9,139 nucleotides of DNA from Candidatus Omnitrophota bacterium (GTDB taxonomy: Bacteria; Omnitrophota; Gorgyraeia; Duberdicusellales; 4484-171), in contig JAQVOZ010000044.1 of assembly GCA_028702365.1 (NCBI GenBank), forward strand, positions 1-9,139. Reading direction: 5' to 3'. The position numbers and the translations under genes were made by a program. Position 1 is the first letter of the stretch. Every line of letters begins with the position of its first letter. Under the pieces are notes generated by a model. That model ran no database searches. It saw only the letters and a program-made list of their open reading frames with translations, and was not told where the DNA came from. This document shows, one piece after another, positions 1-7,265 of this stretch.

Positions 1-1911
1 ATCAAGTATATTATCATCAAGATTATTAAATTCGCATAATTTTGCTTTTAGGCTTCCTGAGGGCTGCGCTACCAAAAGCGCCATAATATCCGCATATCTC
101 TCTAAATATAAAGAACGGTATCCCTCAGGAGTCATAATTCCATAAATCATGTTGCTTTCCGGACGAAGGAATGTATTGGTATATACGGGAAGGGGATTTT
201 TTTCATCATTGTTTCTTAAATGCAGCATAGGCATTACTCTAAATATACCCGGCTGCTCTTTTATAAAACTGGCCGAGGGGTACGGTACGACTACTTCTTC
301 GTAACGCTGAGCTGACACTTTAAAATTACAATGGAGATCGACAAAGATTAAAACTAAAACTAAAATTATAAAAATATTTTTTTGTATTTTGTTCTTCAGG
401 TAAAAAGATAAAAGCAGTAAAGAAATAACTAAAAAAATGGTAGGTAAGATAAAATAAATGTTGTTGGGCGCGGCCCAGGAATTAAGAAATACAATAAATT
501 GCTGTAAACGGTTATGATAAAAATCTGGAGATGCTTGATAGAATGACTGTTTTACTATTTTGGGAAATATTTCTGCGATTAAAAATGATAATATATTTTT
601 GCTGAAAAATGTTAGGATTATCTGGATTATCGTTCTGGTCAAAATCAAAAAAAACGAAAATACCCATAAAAAATTTATTACTTTTTCTATTGCTGGTATA
701 TCATACATTTTTTTCAGCAAGCTATCGACAGAAATAGCCGCCAAAACTACCATGCTAAAATTATAAATAATATAGCTTCTATCTATCAATGGTATTTTGC
801 TCAAAAAAGGTATATATCTAATAGCTATATACAATACTGAATTCAACATTACATAAAACAATACAATAAAAATAGAGCAGCTGAAAAATTTTTCATTATA
901 ATTTTTATTCTTTTTTACAATTGTAAACAGAGCCAAAAGCAAAACAAGCACTCCGACATATGGCCCATTTATAAATTTAACGTGCTCCGGTCCAAATAAA
1001 AAAGCACTAATACCATTTAGTATAATGCCCGGGAAAAAATTCAAGTCCTGGCTTATGGAACTAAAATAAAAATTTGGATATATCAAATTAACGAGATGCG
1101 TAGGCAGAAGCATACACGAAAAGGTACCCATTGAACCACGATGCGAAAGCTTTGCCATTTCTAACATCGGAATAATCCTTAAAGCAGATAATCCACAGGC
1201 AATTAGGAAAGGCAAAAAAGCTATAATTAAATTTCGCAAGAATCTGCTTACCGAAATATTTTTTTCTTTGCGCATAAGTGAAGTTAAGATATAAACATAT
1301 ATAAATACATAAAGGTACATTACAAACTGCGGGTTAGCATTAAGAAAATACAGCGAAAGAACTACGGCCAGTATAAATAACCACAATAATTTTTTATTAT
1401 TAAGCCATTCATTTGTTATAATGAATGCCAAAGGTAAAAATGCCGGCGACGCGTCTATTGTGTCTGGCATAATAAACATAAAGATTATTCCGCCCAAAAA
1501 AGAAGCTATATTAGAAACTTTTAATTGCTTTCTTAAGAAATAAAACGTCAACCATCCCGACAATACTGCAGAAATAAACAATTTTAAATTCCATGCAGCA
1601 TTTGTATTTAAGAAAATAAGGAATAAGTTGGATATGCTAAAATTGCTTACGGATTCAAGGTGATACGGATGGCCACATAAAACTAAAGGATTCCAAAACG
1701 GAAGAATTCCTTGCTCTATGCAGGTTCTGAAGAATGTATTCCAGCTATAAAAGCTGAAAAAACTATCACCGGTAGAGTCTATATAAACTTTACTAAAGAT
1801 ATCTTTGAAAAAGATAAAAGAAATAAGAAGGTAAGCAAAGAAAGCCAATATTAGGCTTTTTCTATTGTTTTCGCGTATTGAATTTATTGTTTTCAAATTA
1901 CTCAAACTCAC
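1..1911 (-). CDS. YfhO-like GT-C membrane glycosyltransferase, 3' end outside window
   Basis: My translation is open for 637 codons, from the GTG at 1911 to the window edge. GTG is chosen because it lies eight bases after a weak TTAGG and overlaps the preceding gene by only 14 bases; in-frame TTG codons at 1905 and 1896 are alternatives, and a TAG two codons before the GTG blocks anything earlier. A first helix (about 19-36) is followed by an acidic outer loop with D45 and D49, PFWNP (71-75) and CGHP (79-82), matching the spacing in the gene at 5977-7233. About a dozen hydrophobic segments follow, up to about 526, including helices at 378-396, 486-504 and 512-527. The ectodomain then begins, with an IKEQPGIFRV entry (550-559) and PEGYRSLYLERY (595-606). 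The DDNILD at the edge is where family members usually continue with an LLNVKY-type strand. The remaining ectodomain and last helix should lie outside the window. The probable role is sugar transfer from a polyprenyl-phosphate donor onto an envelope polymer. Confidence 0.85.
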   Translation of the reverse strand, partial: MSLSNLKTINSIRENNRKSLILAFFAYLLISFIFFKDIFSKVYIDSTGDSFFSFYSWNTFFRTCIEQGILPFWNPLVLCGHPYHLESVSNFSISNLFLIFLNTNAAWNLKLFISAVLSGWLTFYFLRKQLKVSNIASFLGGIIFMFIMPDTIDASPAFLPLAFIITNEWLNNKKLLWLFILAVVLSLYFLNANPQFVMYLYVFIYVYILTSLMRKEKNISVSRFLRNLIIAFLPFLIACGLSALRIIPMLEMAKLSHRGSMGTFSCMLLPTHLVNLIYPNFYFSSISQDLNFFPGIILNGISAFLFGPEHVKFINGPYVGVLVLLLALFTIVKKNKNYNEKFFSCSIFIVLFYVMLNSVLYIAIRYIPFLSKIPLIDRSYIIYNFSMVVLAAISVDSLLKKMYDIPAIEKVINFLWVFSFFLILTRTIIQIILTFFSKNILSFLIAEIFPKIVKQSFYQASPDFYHNRLQQFIVFLNSWAAPNNIYFILPTIFLVISLLLLSFYLKNKIQKNIFIILVLVLIFVDLHCNFKVSAQRYEEVVVPYPSASFIKEQPGIFRVMPMLHLRNNDEKNPLPVYTNTFLRPESNMIYGIMTPEGYRSLYLERYADIMALLVAQPSGSLKAKLCEFNNLDDNILD

Positions 1912-2419
1912 TTTTTTTGCCTAAAATAAATACTTTTAGAAATAATACTGCTTTTGACATAAAGAACATAACCGGCTTTCCGATGTAATATCTATTATCT
2001 TTGTATACAACTTGCTCGCTTTTTAAAAGACGACTCAACCTGTTCTCCATTATCTCTTTTGCGTTGTAACGCTGTAAAATTTCATCAACAGAAAGCCCAT
2101 TCTTTGACTCGCTTAATTCTCGCAACAATCTTATCCTTCGGGCAGTTTCTCCCAAATTAACGAAATGGAAATAACAATAGCCAAGAGCTGAATAGCTGGC
2201 TATATTTATAAGCACGGAAGGGATATTTTTTAAAACTGACGGCAGCAATTGAACCACATAAAAAGCTTCAATTACAAAGAGCATAAACATCCCGCAAAAG
2301 AAGCCGAAAAAAAGAGACTTAAGCAGCTGTTTATTGGAAACAAAACGGCAATAGCAGATTTGTGCCAGCACATTTATGGCCAATGCGACAACAGGTGAAA
2401 GTACATGTAAATATACCAT
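1898..2419 (-). CDS. Three-helix membrane protein with winged-helix-like tail, second of a pair
   Basis: The product is 173 residues, almost the same length and layout as its upstream neighbour. Hydrophobic segments lie at about 5-25, 33-60 and 67-88. A tail from about 92 on resembles a winged helix: RRIRLLRELSES, then LSVDEILQRY, then AKEIMENRLSRLLKSEQ and a VVYKDNRYYIGKP hairpin (about 137-149). A closing hydrophobic helix (about 150-168) could be a fourth membrane or surface helix. Sequence identity to the neighbour looks low by eye, so any duplication would be old. The contiguous stop/start junction suggests the two products form a hetero-complex. The gene's 3' end overlaps the GTG start of the next gene by 14 bases. 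No known function can be assigned. Confidence 0.8.
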   Translation of the reverse strand: MVYLHVLSPVVALAINVLAQICYCRFVSNKQLLKSLFFGFFCGMFMLFVIEAFYVVQLLPSVLKNIPSVLINIASYSALGYCYFHFVNLGETARRIRLLRELSESKNGLSVDEILQRYNAKEIMENRLSRLLKSEQVVYKDNRYYIGKPVMFFMSKAVLFLKVFILGKKSEFE

Positions 2420-2944
2420 TTATCCGCCTTTTCTTTCTCTCTTTATTATTTTTCTATAAATCATAAAAATAGTTGAGATAATGCGCCCCTTTGGAGTAAG
2501 ATTATATTTATCTTCCTTAAGATATGCTAATTTTTCGCTTAACGTGTCTTTTAATCTTGGTATTATCAAAGTTTTGTTGTTTATTTTTTCTTCAAAATTT
2601 TTTTGGGACAAACCCTCTTTGCCTGAATTTGCTATAGTCATAATCATAACAAGCGACGGGCTATCCGCCTCAAGGGCAGAATAGGTAACCATATAAGCCA
2701 GGCTTACGGAAATGAAAAAAATACAAATCTGGAAATATTCATGCAATTCCCGGGGAGCATTTGTCCCTAATAAACTTATATTCTCCCTGAATTTAAATAA
2801 AAAACCCAACCCGGCAATTAAGGTAACGCCGAATATATATATTAATATACTTTTCTGATGTACCGGCAGGCGTATTTTCCAGATAATAAAGTGGATGATG
2901 AAAGCAACTGCAGTTAAAAGCAGACTAAAAACCAAAACGCTCAT
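2420..2944 (-). CDS. Three-helix membrane protein with winged-helix-like tail, first of a pair
   Basis: The product is 174 residues and I do not recognise a named family. Three hydrophobic segments lie at about 3-22, 32-50 and 70-91. The remaining tail (about 95-160) reads as a winged-helix domain: a first helix around LVMIMTIANS, a second around LSQKNFEEKI, a third around PRLKDTLSEKLAYLKED, then a YNLTPKGR wing (147-154) of the kind found in many winged-helix DNA-binding proteins. A final helix with basic ends (about 155-171) contains a run of hydrophobic residues. The basic C-terminus suggests the tail is cytoplasmic. It is followed with no gap by a second protein of the same layout, and lies eight bases after the radical SAM gene. 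It could be a membrane-bound regulator, or a scaffold in which the winged helix binds protein rather than DNA. The layout is clear but the role is unknown. Confidence 0.8.
   Translation of the reverse strand: MSVLVFSLLLTAVAFIIHFIIWKIRLPVHQKSILIYIFGVTLIAGLGFLFKFRENISLLGTNAPRELHEYFQICIFFISVSLAYMVTYSALEADSPSLVMIMTIANSGKEGLSQKNFEEKINNKTLIIPRLKDTLSEKLAYLKEDKYNLTPKGRIISTIFMIYRKIIKRERKGG
2427..2430 (-). promoter_or_regulatory. Shine-Dalgarno AAGG for the second paired membrane protein
   Basis: On the minus strand AAGG lies seven bases before the ATG at 2419, inside the last codons of the preceding gene. The stop TAA (2422-2420) touches the ATG directly. This indicates tight translational coupling and probably equal amounts of the two products. 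Confidence 0.5.
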
Positions 2945-2950
2945 AAATAT

Positions 2951-2954
2951 TCCT
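2951..2954 (-). promoter_or_regulatory. Shine-Dalgarno AGGA overlapping the radical SAM stop codon
   Basis: On the minus strand the TAG stop of the radical SAM gene (2955-2953) shares bases with AGGA, which sits six bases before the ATG at 2944. This fixes the start of the next gene and points to coupled translation within an operon. Confidence 0.6.
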
Positions 2955-4494
2955 AGCTGGATTTGCGCAACAAACCGTCAAATACTTTTAAAAATTCACC
3001 CACAGAAAGGCGTGTTCTTCTTTTTAAAACCATACAGTAAAACATCTGGCAGAATTTGAAAAATATCATTATTTCGAGGAAAATAAGCGCTGGTATTTTT
3101 TTAAGCAATTTTAAAAAATTTTCTCCGGCGTTAAACCACCCTACGCCTAATTCCGGTTTAGAAAATATTTGTCTTAGTTTTTGAAAATTAAGGTAATACC
3201 TGAAATAACTGAAAAGAACATCTCTTCTTATTTCTTCTTCAGAGCTACCTTCCGGAATGTAAGAAAACGGTATTTTTTTAAACGGATTTTCAATAAAAGT
3301 GGATACTGAATTAAAATTCTCATAGATTCCATAAACATTCAGGCGCTTTTGGCTCTTGGCTATTTCATAAAGTTCGGTTCCGGGATAAGGAGTTGCGTTA
3401 TTATATCTAACCATATCCAAGCCGATTTCCCTGCTTAAATTAACGCAATTAACCCTATCCTCGCGGGTTTCTCCTGGCAGGCCATATATGAAAGTAGCGC
3501 TTACGTGAAAACCTATTTTCTTTGCCAACTTGGCTGCTGCGACACACTGCGCTACGGTTTCATTCTTTTTAATAATTTTCATAATTTCTTCATTGGAAGT
3601 TTCTATTCCGAAAAAAATACTTTTAAATCCTGAATTATATAATTCTGTTAAAATTTCAGAATTAACATTATCGCCTCTAGCCTGAAAATTAAATATCATT
3701 TTTTTATCCAATCCCTTCTTCTTTATTTCATCTATAAGCAAGTATATTCTCTCTTTGTTTACCAATAAATTATCATCTAAAAAAAGTACTGATTTTTTAT
3801 TATATTTTTTGTATAACATTTCCAAATCGTCAACAATGACTCCGGCTGATCTATATCTGTATTTTCTTCCGGTTGTAACGCGATTACTGCAAAAAATGCA
3901 CTCATACGGGCAGCCGCGCGAGCTTAAAACAAAACCCAGGTCATAATGCTTGGGAGAAAAAAGATGATAAGGAAATCTTGGATAAGCGTCCAGATTATCA
4001 AGTATGAAACCGCGTTTATTGTTTACGAATTCCCTGTTTCTTTTGAAGGAAATATTCTCCAGATGGGTGAAATCTTTTCCGTTCTTAATGCATCTGTATA
4101 GCTCAATGAGTGTTTTTTCTCCCTCGCCTGCTACTACAATATCTACGTGTTCATAAGACAACACCTCTTCAGGCATTGCGGTAGGATGGACGCCGCCGAA
4201 TATTATAAAGGAATCAGGGTACCTCTTCTTTAATTCGCTGGAAACCAAAAGTGCTTCTTTAAGGGCTGCGGTTAAAACACTGAAACCAAATATATACGGG
4301 GGCTGCAGTTCTTTGATATACTTCTCTACCATTCCAAAGATATCATCTTCTACCTGTTCATCTATGTAGTTAGCCGGAATGCCATCTCTTTTAGCAGCAG
4401 CGAGCAGACAACCAATGCCGACGGGAATAAAAATAGGCAAAAATGGTTGAAATATTTTTAGGGCATCTTTGGGCGACGAATTGATTAAAATCAT
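2953..4494 (-). CDS. B12-binding-domain radical SAM enzyme, BchE-like class
   Basis: The product is 513 residues. The N-terminal part (about 1-135) has the cobalamin-binding-like fold signature of this class, including FGGVHPTAMPEEVL (99-112) and VAGEGE (121-126). The classic DxHxxG cobalamin-ligating motif is not visible, which is common in this class. The radical SAM core (about 185-400) has the CxxxCxxC cluster motif at C195, C199 and C202 (SRGCPYECIFCSN), FGIETSNEE (295-303) and GLPGET (338-343). A C-terminal region with a hydrophobic stretch (about 467-489) and many basic residues may lie against the membrane. Relatives act on lipids, tetrapyrroles, hopanoids or antibiotics; the substrate here is unknown. 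Its place between two GT-C genes suggests an envelope lipid or glycan precursor. The ATG at 4494 lies 31 bases after the previous stop without a clear Shine-Dalgarno site, and the MILINSS opening fits the family. Confidence 0.92.
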   Translation of the reverse strand: MILINSSPKDALKIFQPFLPIFIPVGIGCLLAAAKRDGIPANYIDEQVEDDIFGMVEKYIKELQPPYIFGFSVLTAALKEALLVSSELKKRYPDSFIIFGGVHPTAMPEEVLSYEHVDIVVAGEGEKTLIELYRCIKNGKDFTHLENISFKRNREFVNNKRGFILDNLDAYPRFPYHLFSPKHYDLGFVLSSRGCPYECIFCSNRVTTGRKYRYRSAGVIVDDLEMLYKKYNKKSVLFLDDNLLVNKERIYLLIDEIKKKGLDKKMIFNFQARGDNVNSEILTELYNSGFKSIFFGIETSNEEIMKIIKKNETVAQCVAAAKLAKKIGFHVSATFIYGLPGETREDRVNCVNLSREIGLDMVRYNNATPYPGTELYEIAKSQKRLNVYGIYENFNSVSTFIENPFKKIPFSYIPEGSSEEEIRRDVLFSYFRYYLNFQKLRQIFSKPELGVGWFNAGENFLKLLKKIPALIFLEIMIFFKFCQMFYCMVLKRRTRLSVGEFLKVFDGLLRKSS

Positions 4495-4525
4495 ATTATA
4501 AGTTTTGGCGAGTTTAAAGGTAACT

Positions 4526-5974
4526 CTAACCTTTACGCATATTTATGAATACTCCTATCAATAGATAGACGGCACAAGCAGCAAAGACAAGATAATAACA
4601 CCAAAGAGAAATTCTGAAGTATTTTGGATCGTAGATGAAACTAACCTTATGGTCACCTTGAGGTATTTTGATTGCCTTGAAAGCTATATTTGCTTTGTAA
4701 AGCGTTGTTTTCGCACCATCAACATATGCATTCCAGTAATTATCGTAAGAATCGCTGAAATATAAATACCCCTCTAGCGATGAAGAATATTGCAGTTCTA
4801 AAATATTTGGATTGTAACGTAACACTTTGTAAGAAAATTTTGATTCTCCTGCGGTATCGCCTGAGGATTTTGAATTAGTTCTCTCCGCTTCAATATATAA
4901 AATGTCCTTTTTGGATTTAAGGTCAGAAAGATTTGACAAGATATGGCTTTTTTCTGCAAATTCGGCGTAAGGATAGAAACGAACTATCGGCGCTGTAACG
5001 CCTAATACTTTTAAAAGATGATTGCTAAAAAGAGTATTGTAGCCACGAAATTTTTTATATTTGCTGTTAGCATTAATTAATTCGTAATAGTCCCTAAGCA
5101 CAACAAAAGTGTGTTCATCTGAAATACCATATTCAAACAAGAAAAGAAAATATTGCCTTGCTGAAAGGGTATCGTAGATAAAGTTGTAAAAACCCTGCGT
5201 ATTAATATCTTTTTCTTTTGTACGGAATATTGCATAAGATCCACTCTTGTAATTGCCCGAATAGCTGAAAGGCAAACTAAATAATAGGTTAACGCCTTCC
5301 TGCATGTTTAGCCGCCTTGATTGCTGCTGACTATCTGACATAAACCACCGATAATCAGTTGTATTTTTTATCAAACTTCCCGTAGCTTCATTAATATTTA
5401 TATATCCCTGATAAAAATCTTTGTGCACCATAAAACCTTCTATCGCAGCCTGCAAGAATTGCGTGATAAATACTTTCTCTTCTATTGAGAAATTATCAAA
5501 ATTACTAAGTCCATAATTAATAAATTGCCTTATATTGAATTTATCCATTGCTTCAAAAATTCTTCCTTTCCGGTTAAAATCCTGCAACAATATATACACT
5601 TTGGCAATTGTGCTGCTATCAAGATAATCTTGGTTATAAATTGTATAGCTGCTTGAAACAACATGCTTTTTATAGAGGGCTGGGCGAAAATTATTGAATA
5701 CATCATCTGAAATGAGGTTTAATATTCTTGTCTGAGGCAAAAAATACGGGGTGGGTTTTTCTGCAAAAATAGTATTCTCGCGAGGCAGTGTCACTTTATG
5801 ATAAAGCGAAAGATTAAACAGGATTAATTCAAATATAATTGTAAAAATCAACAATAATACGGCTAAATTTTTTTTCTTCTTTTTTAGAAGATAAATAATA
5901 ACAGCCGCGGCAGCGACTAGAAATAAAAAAAGCAATATTGTATAAAGCATGGCTAAAGTATTCCCTCGCGACAT
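4526..5974 (-). CDS. YfhO-like protein, C-terminal half: two membrane helices, large ectodomain, terminal helix
   Basis: The product is 482 residues. Helices lie at about 10-30 and 37-55, separated by a lysine-rich loop (31-35, all Lys). A large soluble region (about 60-455) follows, then a last helix at about 456-476. The region from about 382 on carries the typical YfhO C-terminal module: a YLYFSDSYDNYWNAYVDG segment (403-420), a YKANIAFKAIKIPQGDHKV segment (426-444) and a YDP turn before the final helix. It has no first-loop acidic motif and no GT-C membrane core of its own, so it is unlikely to be an enzyme alone and should pair with the product of 7233-5977. The frame differs from that gene, and a TAA four codons upstream of the ATG rules out an earlier start. 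The second YfhO-like gene at 1-1911 has the equivalent helices in one chain. Either the enzyme is genuinely split or a one-base change broke it. Confidence 0.8.
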   Translation of the reverse strand: MSRGNTLAMLYTILLFLFLVAAAAVIIYLLKKKKKNLAVLLLIFTIIFELILFNLSLYHKVTLPRENTIFAEKPTPYFLPQTRILNLISDDVFNNFRPALYKKHVVSSSYTIYNQDYLDSSTIAKVYILLQDFNRKGRIFEAMDKFNIRQFINYGLSNFDNFSIEEKVFITQFLQAAIEGFMVHKDFYQGYININEATGSLIKNTTDYRWFMSDSQQQSRRLNMQEGVNLLFSLPFSYSGNYKSGSYAIFRTKEKDINTQGFYNFIYDTLSARQYFLFLFEYGISDEHTFVVLRDYYELINANSKYKKFRGYNTLFSNHLLKVLGVTAPIVRFYPYAEFAEKSHILSNLSDLKSKKDILYIEAERTNSKSSGDTAGESKFSYKVLRYNPNILELQYSSSLEGYLYFSDSYDNYWNAYVDGAKTTLYKANIAFKAIKIPQGDHKVSFIYDPKYFRISLWCYYLVFAACAVYLLIGVFINMRKG

Positions 5975-5976
5975 TT

Positions 5977-7233
5977 TTATTCCTTAGATAATTTATCCAA
6001 AATAAAATCAGTTCCCTGGCCGATAAAATAGAAAAAGCTGAAGATAAAAAATCCTGCAAAAAGATGCATATGCCTGGTGACCCTTAAAGGATAAAATAAA
6101 AAATATAATATCTGATGTATGCCTGCTTTTGGCCCCAATGTAAGAAGTCCGGTTATAATAAGCGTAAGAATAAAATTCATCCTGTATTCGCTTTTAACCC
6201 GCATGCCAAAAAAACAAATAATAAGAGTAAATACGCCTATATATAAGAAACATTCTGAAATGTTAAGCGTACCGCCAAATTTATCCATAAAAAATCCTCT
6301 GGCTATTGCGGGAAATATTAATTCCAGAAAATCTGCTATATCGGAATGCGTCCCTGCCTTGGCAATTGATTCATAAGTAAGGCTTACCCCTTTGTCTATA
6401 CTTGCATTGTCATCCAGCCTTGCGGTAGGAACAATCTTGTTTTGCTCAATTGCAACAGTAAGCAACGGCAAAGAAAACAAAACTACCAGAATTAATCCTA
6501 GCGCGATTGTTAAAATATTTTTCTTTTTGTTGAAAATTTTTTTAAGATTTTGGAGGTGGTTAATCAAAAGCGTAATTATAAAAATAAACAGATAGGTTAA
6601 AAGATAAACCCCCTGATAACTGCTTAACGAAATTCCGGTAAAAAATGATAATCCTATCATGTTATAAAAGTTAAAATTTCTAACAACCTTAAGCAAGAAA
6701 AATAATGCCCAAGGTGCCCAGCAGAAAGTATATAAAATGCCGTTTTGGCGCAAACTCGTGGCCGTAAATGAAGAAAATAGAAATATGCCGAATACCAGCA
6801 AATTACTTAGCGTGTACTTATTCATTTGCCTAAAACAGAAATATACCCCTAAAGCTGTCAGCCAAATTCTAAACATATATTCCCAGTGATAGGCGGTGAG
6901 CATGGAAATATTAAACATTTTACTGAGCCATATAAAACCAATAGTTACAGGCTCGTATAACCGTAAAATGCCTAAGTTATAGTAAAAAGGCTGGCCGCTA
7001 AAATCATAGGGGTCCCAATAAGGAAAAATTCCGTTAGACAGAGAGTCTGCTAAGAGATGGAAGACGCCATACCAGCGTATAGAGTCATGCGAAAACATGT
7101 CCTGCCCGGTTAATAGCCTGCTGAAAAAAATAAAAAATAGAATAGAAATCAGTGAAATAGAAATTATTTCCAGCTTTTTTGATTTGGAATAGAAAAATGA
7201 AGTTAAATTGATCTTAATTTTCTTAAGCATCAT
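5977..7233 (-). CDS. YfhO-like GT-C membrane glycosyltransferase, N-terminal half of a split enzyme
   Basis: The product is 418 residues from the ATG at 7233; a TTG two codons upstream (7239) and an ATG at 7230 are alternatives, and none has a clear ribosome binding site. It has a first membrane helix at about 22-40, then an acidic first outer loop with D45, H49 and D50, a PYWDP motif at 71-75 and an SGQP at 79-82. About nine more hydrophobic segments follow, the last after an RHMHLF motif at 387-392. This is the membrane core of YfhO-type GT-C enzymes, in which acidic residues in the first outer loop are the usual catalytic candidates. Family members are normally single chains of about 800-900 residues with a large C-terminal ectodomain. 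Here the chain stops at TAA (5977-5979) just after that last helix, and the next gene supplies the missing part. It probably transfers a sugar from a polyprenyl-phosphate carrier on the outer membrane face; donor and acceptor cannot be read from sequence. Confidence 0.82.
   Translation of the reverse strand: MMLKKIKINLTSFFYSKSKKLEIISISLISILFFIFFSRLLTGQDMFSHDSIRWYGVFHLLADSLSNGIFPYWDPYDFSGQPFYYNLGILRLYEPVTIGFIWLSKMFNISMLTAYHWEYMFRIWLTALGVYFCFRQMNKYTLSNLLVFGIFLFSSFTATSLRQNGILYTFCWAPWALFFLLKVVRNFNFYNMIGLSFFTGISLSSYQGVYLLTYLFIFIITLLINHLQNLKKIFNKKKNILTIALGLILVVLFSLPLLTVAIEQNKIVPTARLDDNASIDKGVSLTYESIAKAGTHSDIADFLELIFPAIARGFFMDKFGGTLNISECFLYIGVFTLIICFFGMRVKSEYRMNFILTLIITGLLTLGPKAGIHQILYFLFYPLRVTRHMHLFAGFFIFSFFYFIGQGTDFILDKLSKE
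5981..5985 (-). promoter_or_regulatory. Shine-Dalgarno AAGGA for the second half of the split enzyme
   Basis: On the minus strand AAGGA lies six bases before the ATG at 5974 and inside the last codons of the preceding gene, whose TAA is two bases before that ATG. The spacing is ideal and supports a real, translationally coupled start rather than a purely accidental frame break. Confidence 0.6.
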
Positions 7234-7241
7234 TGTCAAAT

Positions 7242-7265
7242 ATTATATAGTTTTTCCATTAAAAG
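7242..7265 (-). promoter_or_regulatory. Candidate promoter for the split glycosyltransferase operon
   Basis: On the minus strand a perfect TATAAT lies at 7247-7242. Sixteen or 17 bases upstream is a TTGTCT/ATTGTC element within the hairpin's second arm, matching the TTGACA consensus at four of six positions. The start expected about seven bases after the -10 box would fall at about 7235, almost on the ATG at 7233, giving a leaderless or nearly leaderless message. That fits the absence of any Shine-Dalgarno sequence before that ATG. Chance -10 matches are common in DNA this AT-rich, so this remains tentative. Confidence 0.25.

Noticed and set aside
560..766. Plus-strand open frame of 68 codons.
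   Set aside because: It lies opposite the membrane core of the GT-C gene at 1-1911, whose minus-strand translation is coherent throughout. Its composition is an antisense shadow. Similar short plus-strand frames at 2481-2684, 3755-3946, 6119-6376, 6392-6595, 8106-8360 and 8839-9123 were dismissed for the same reason.
4495..4500. TATAAT directly before the ATG of the radical SAM gene.
   Set aside because: A -10 box touching the start codon would start transcription after the ATG, and the possible -35 element is poor. The gene is more likely transcribed from upstream.
5829..6059. A 76-codon minus-strand frame crossing the junction of the split enzyme.
   Set aside because: It is in the third frame, overlaps both well-supported genes, and has no domain or membrane pattern of its own. 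It does not link the two halves.
7234..7239. Perfect TTGACA on the minus strand with TAAGAT 17 bases further on, a possible promoter inside the start of the GT-C gene.
   Set aside because: It would start transcription within the coding region, its -10 box is only a four of six match, and the TATAAT at 7242-7247 gives a better-placed alternative.
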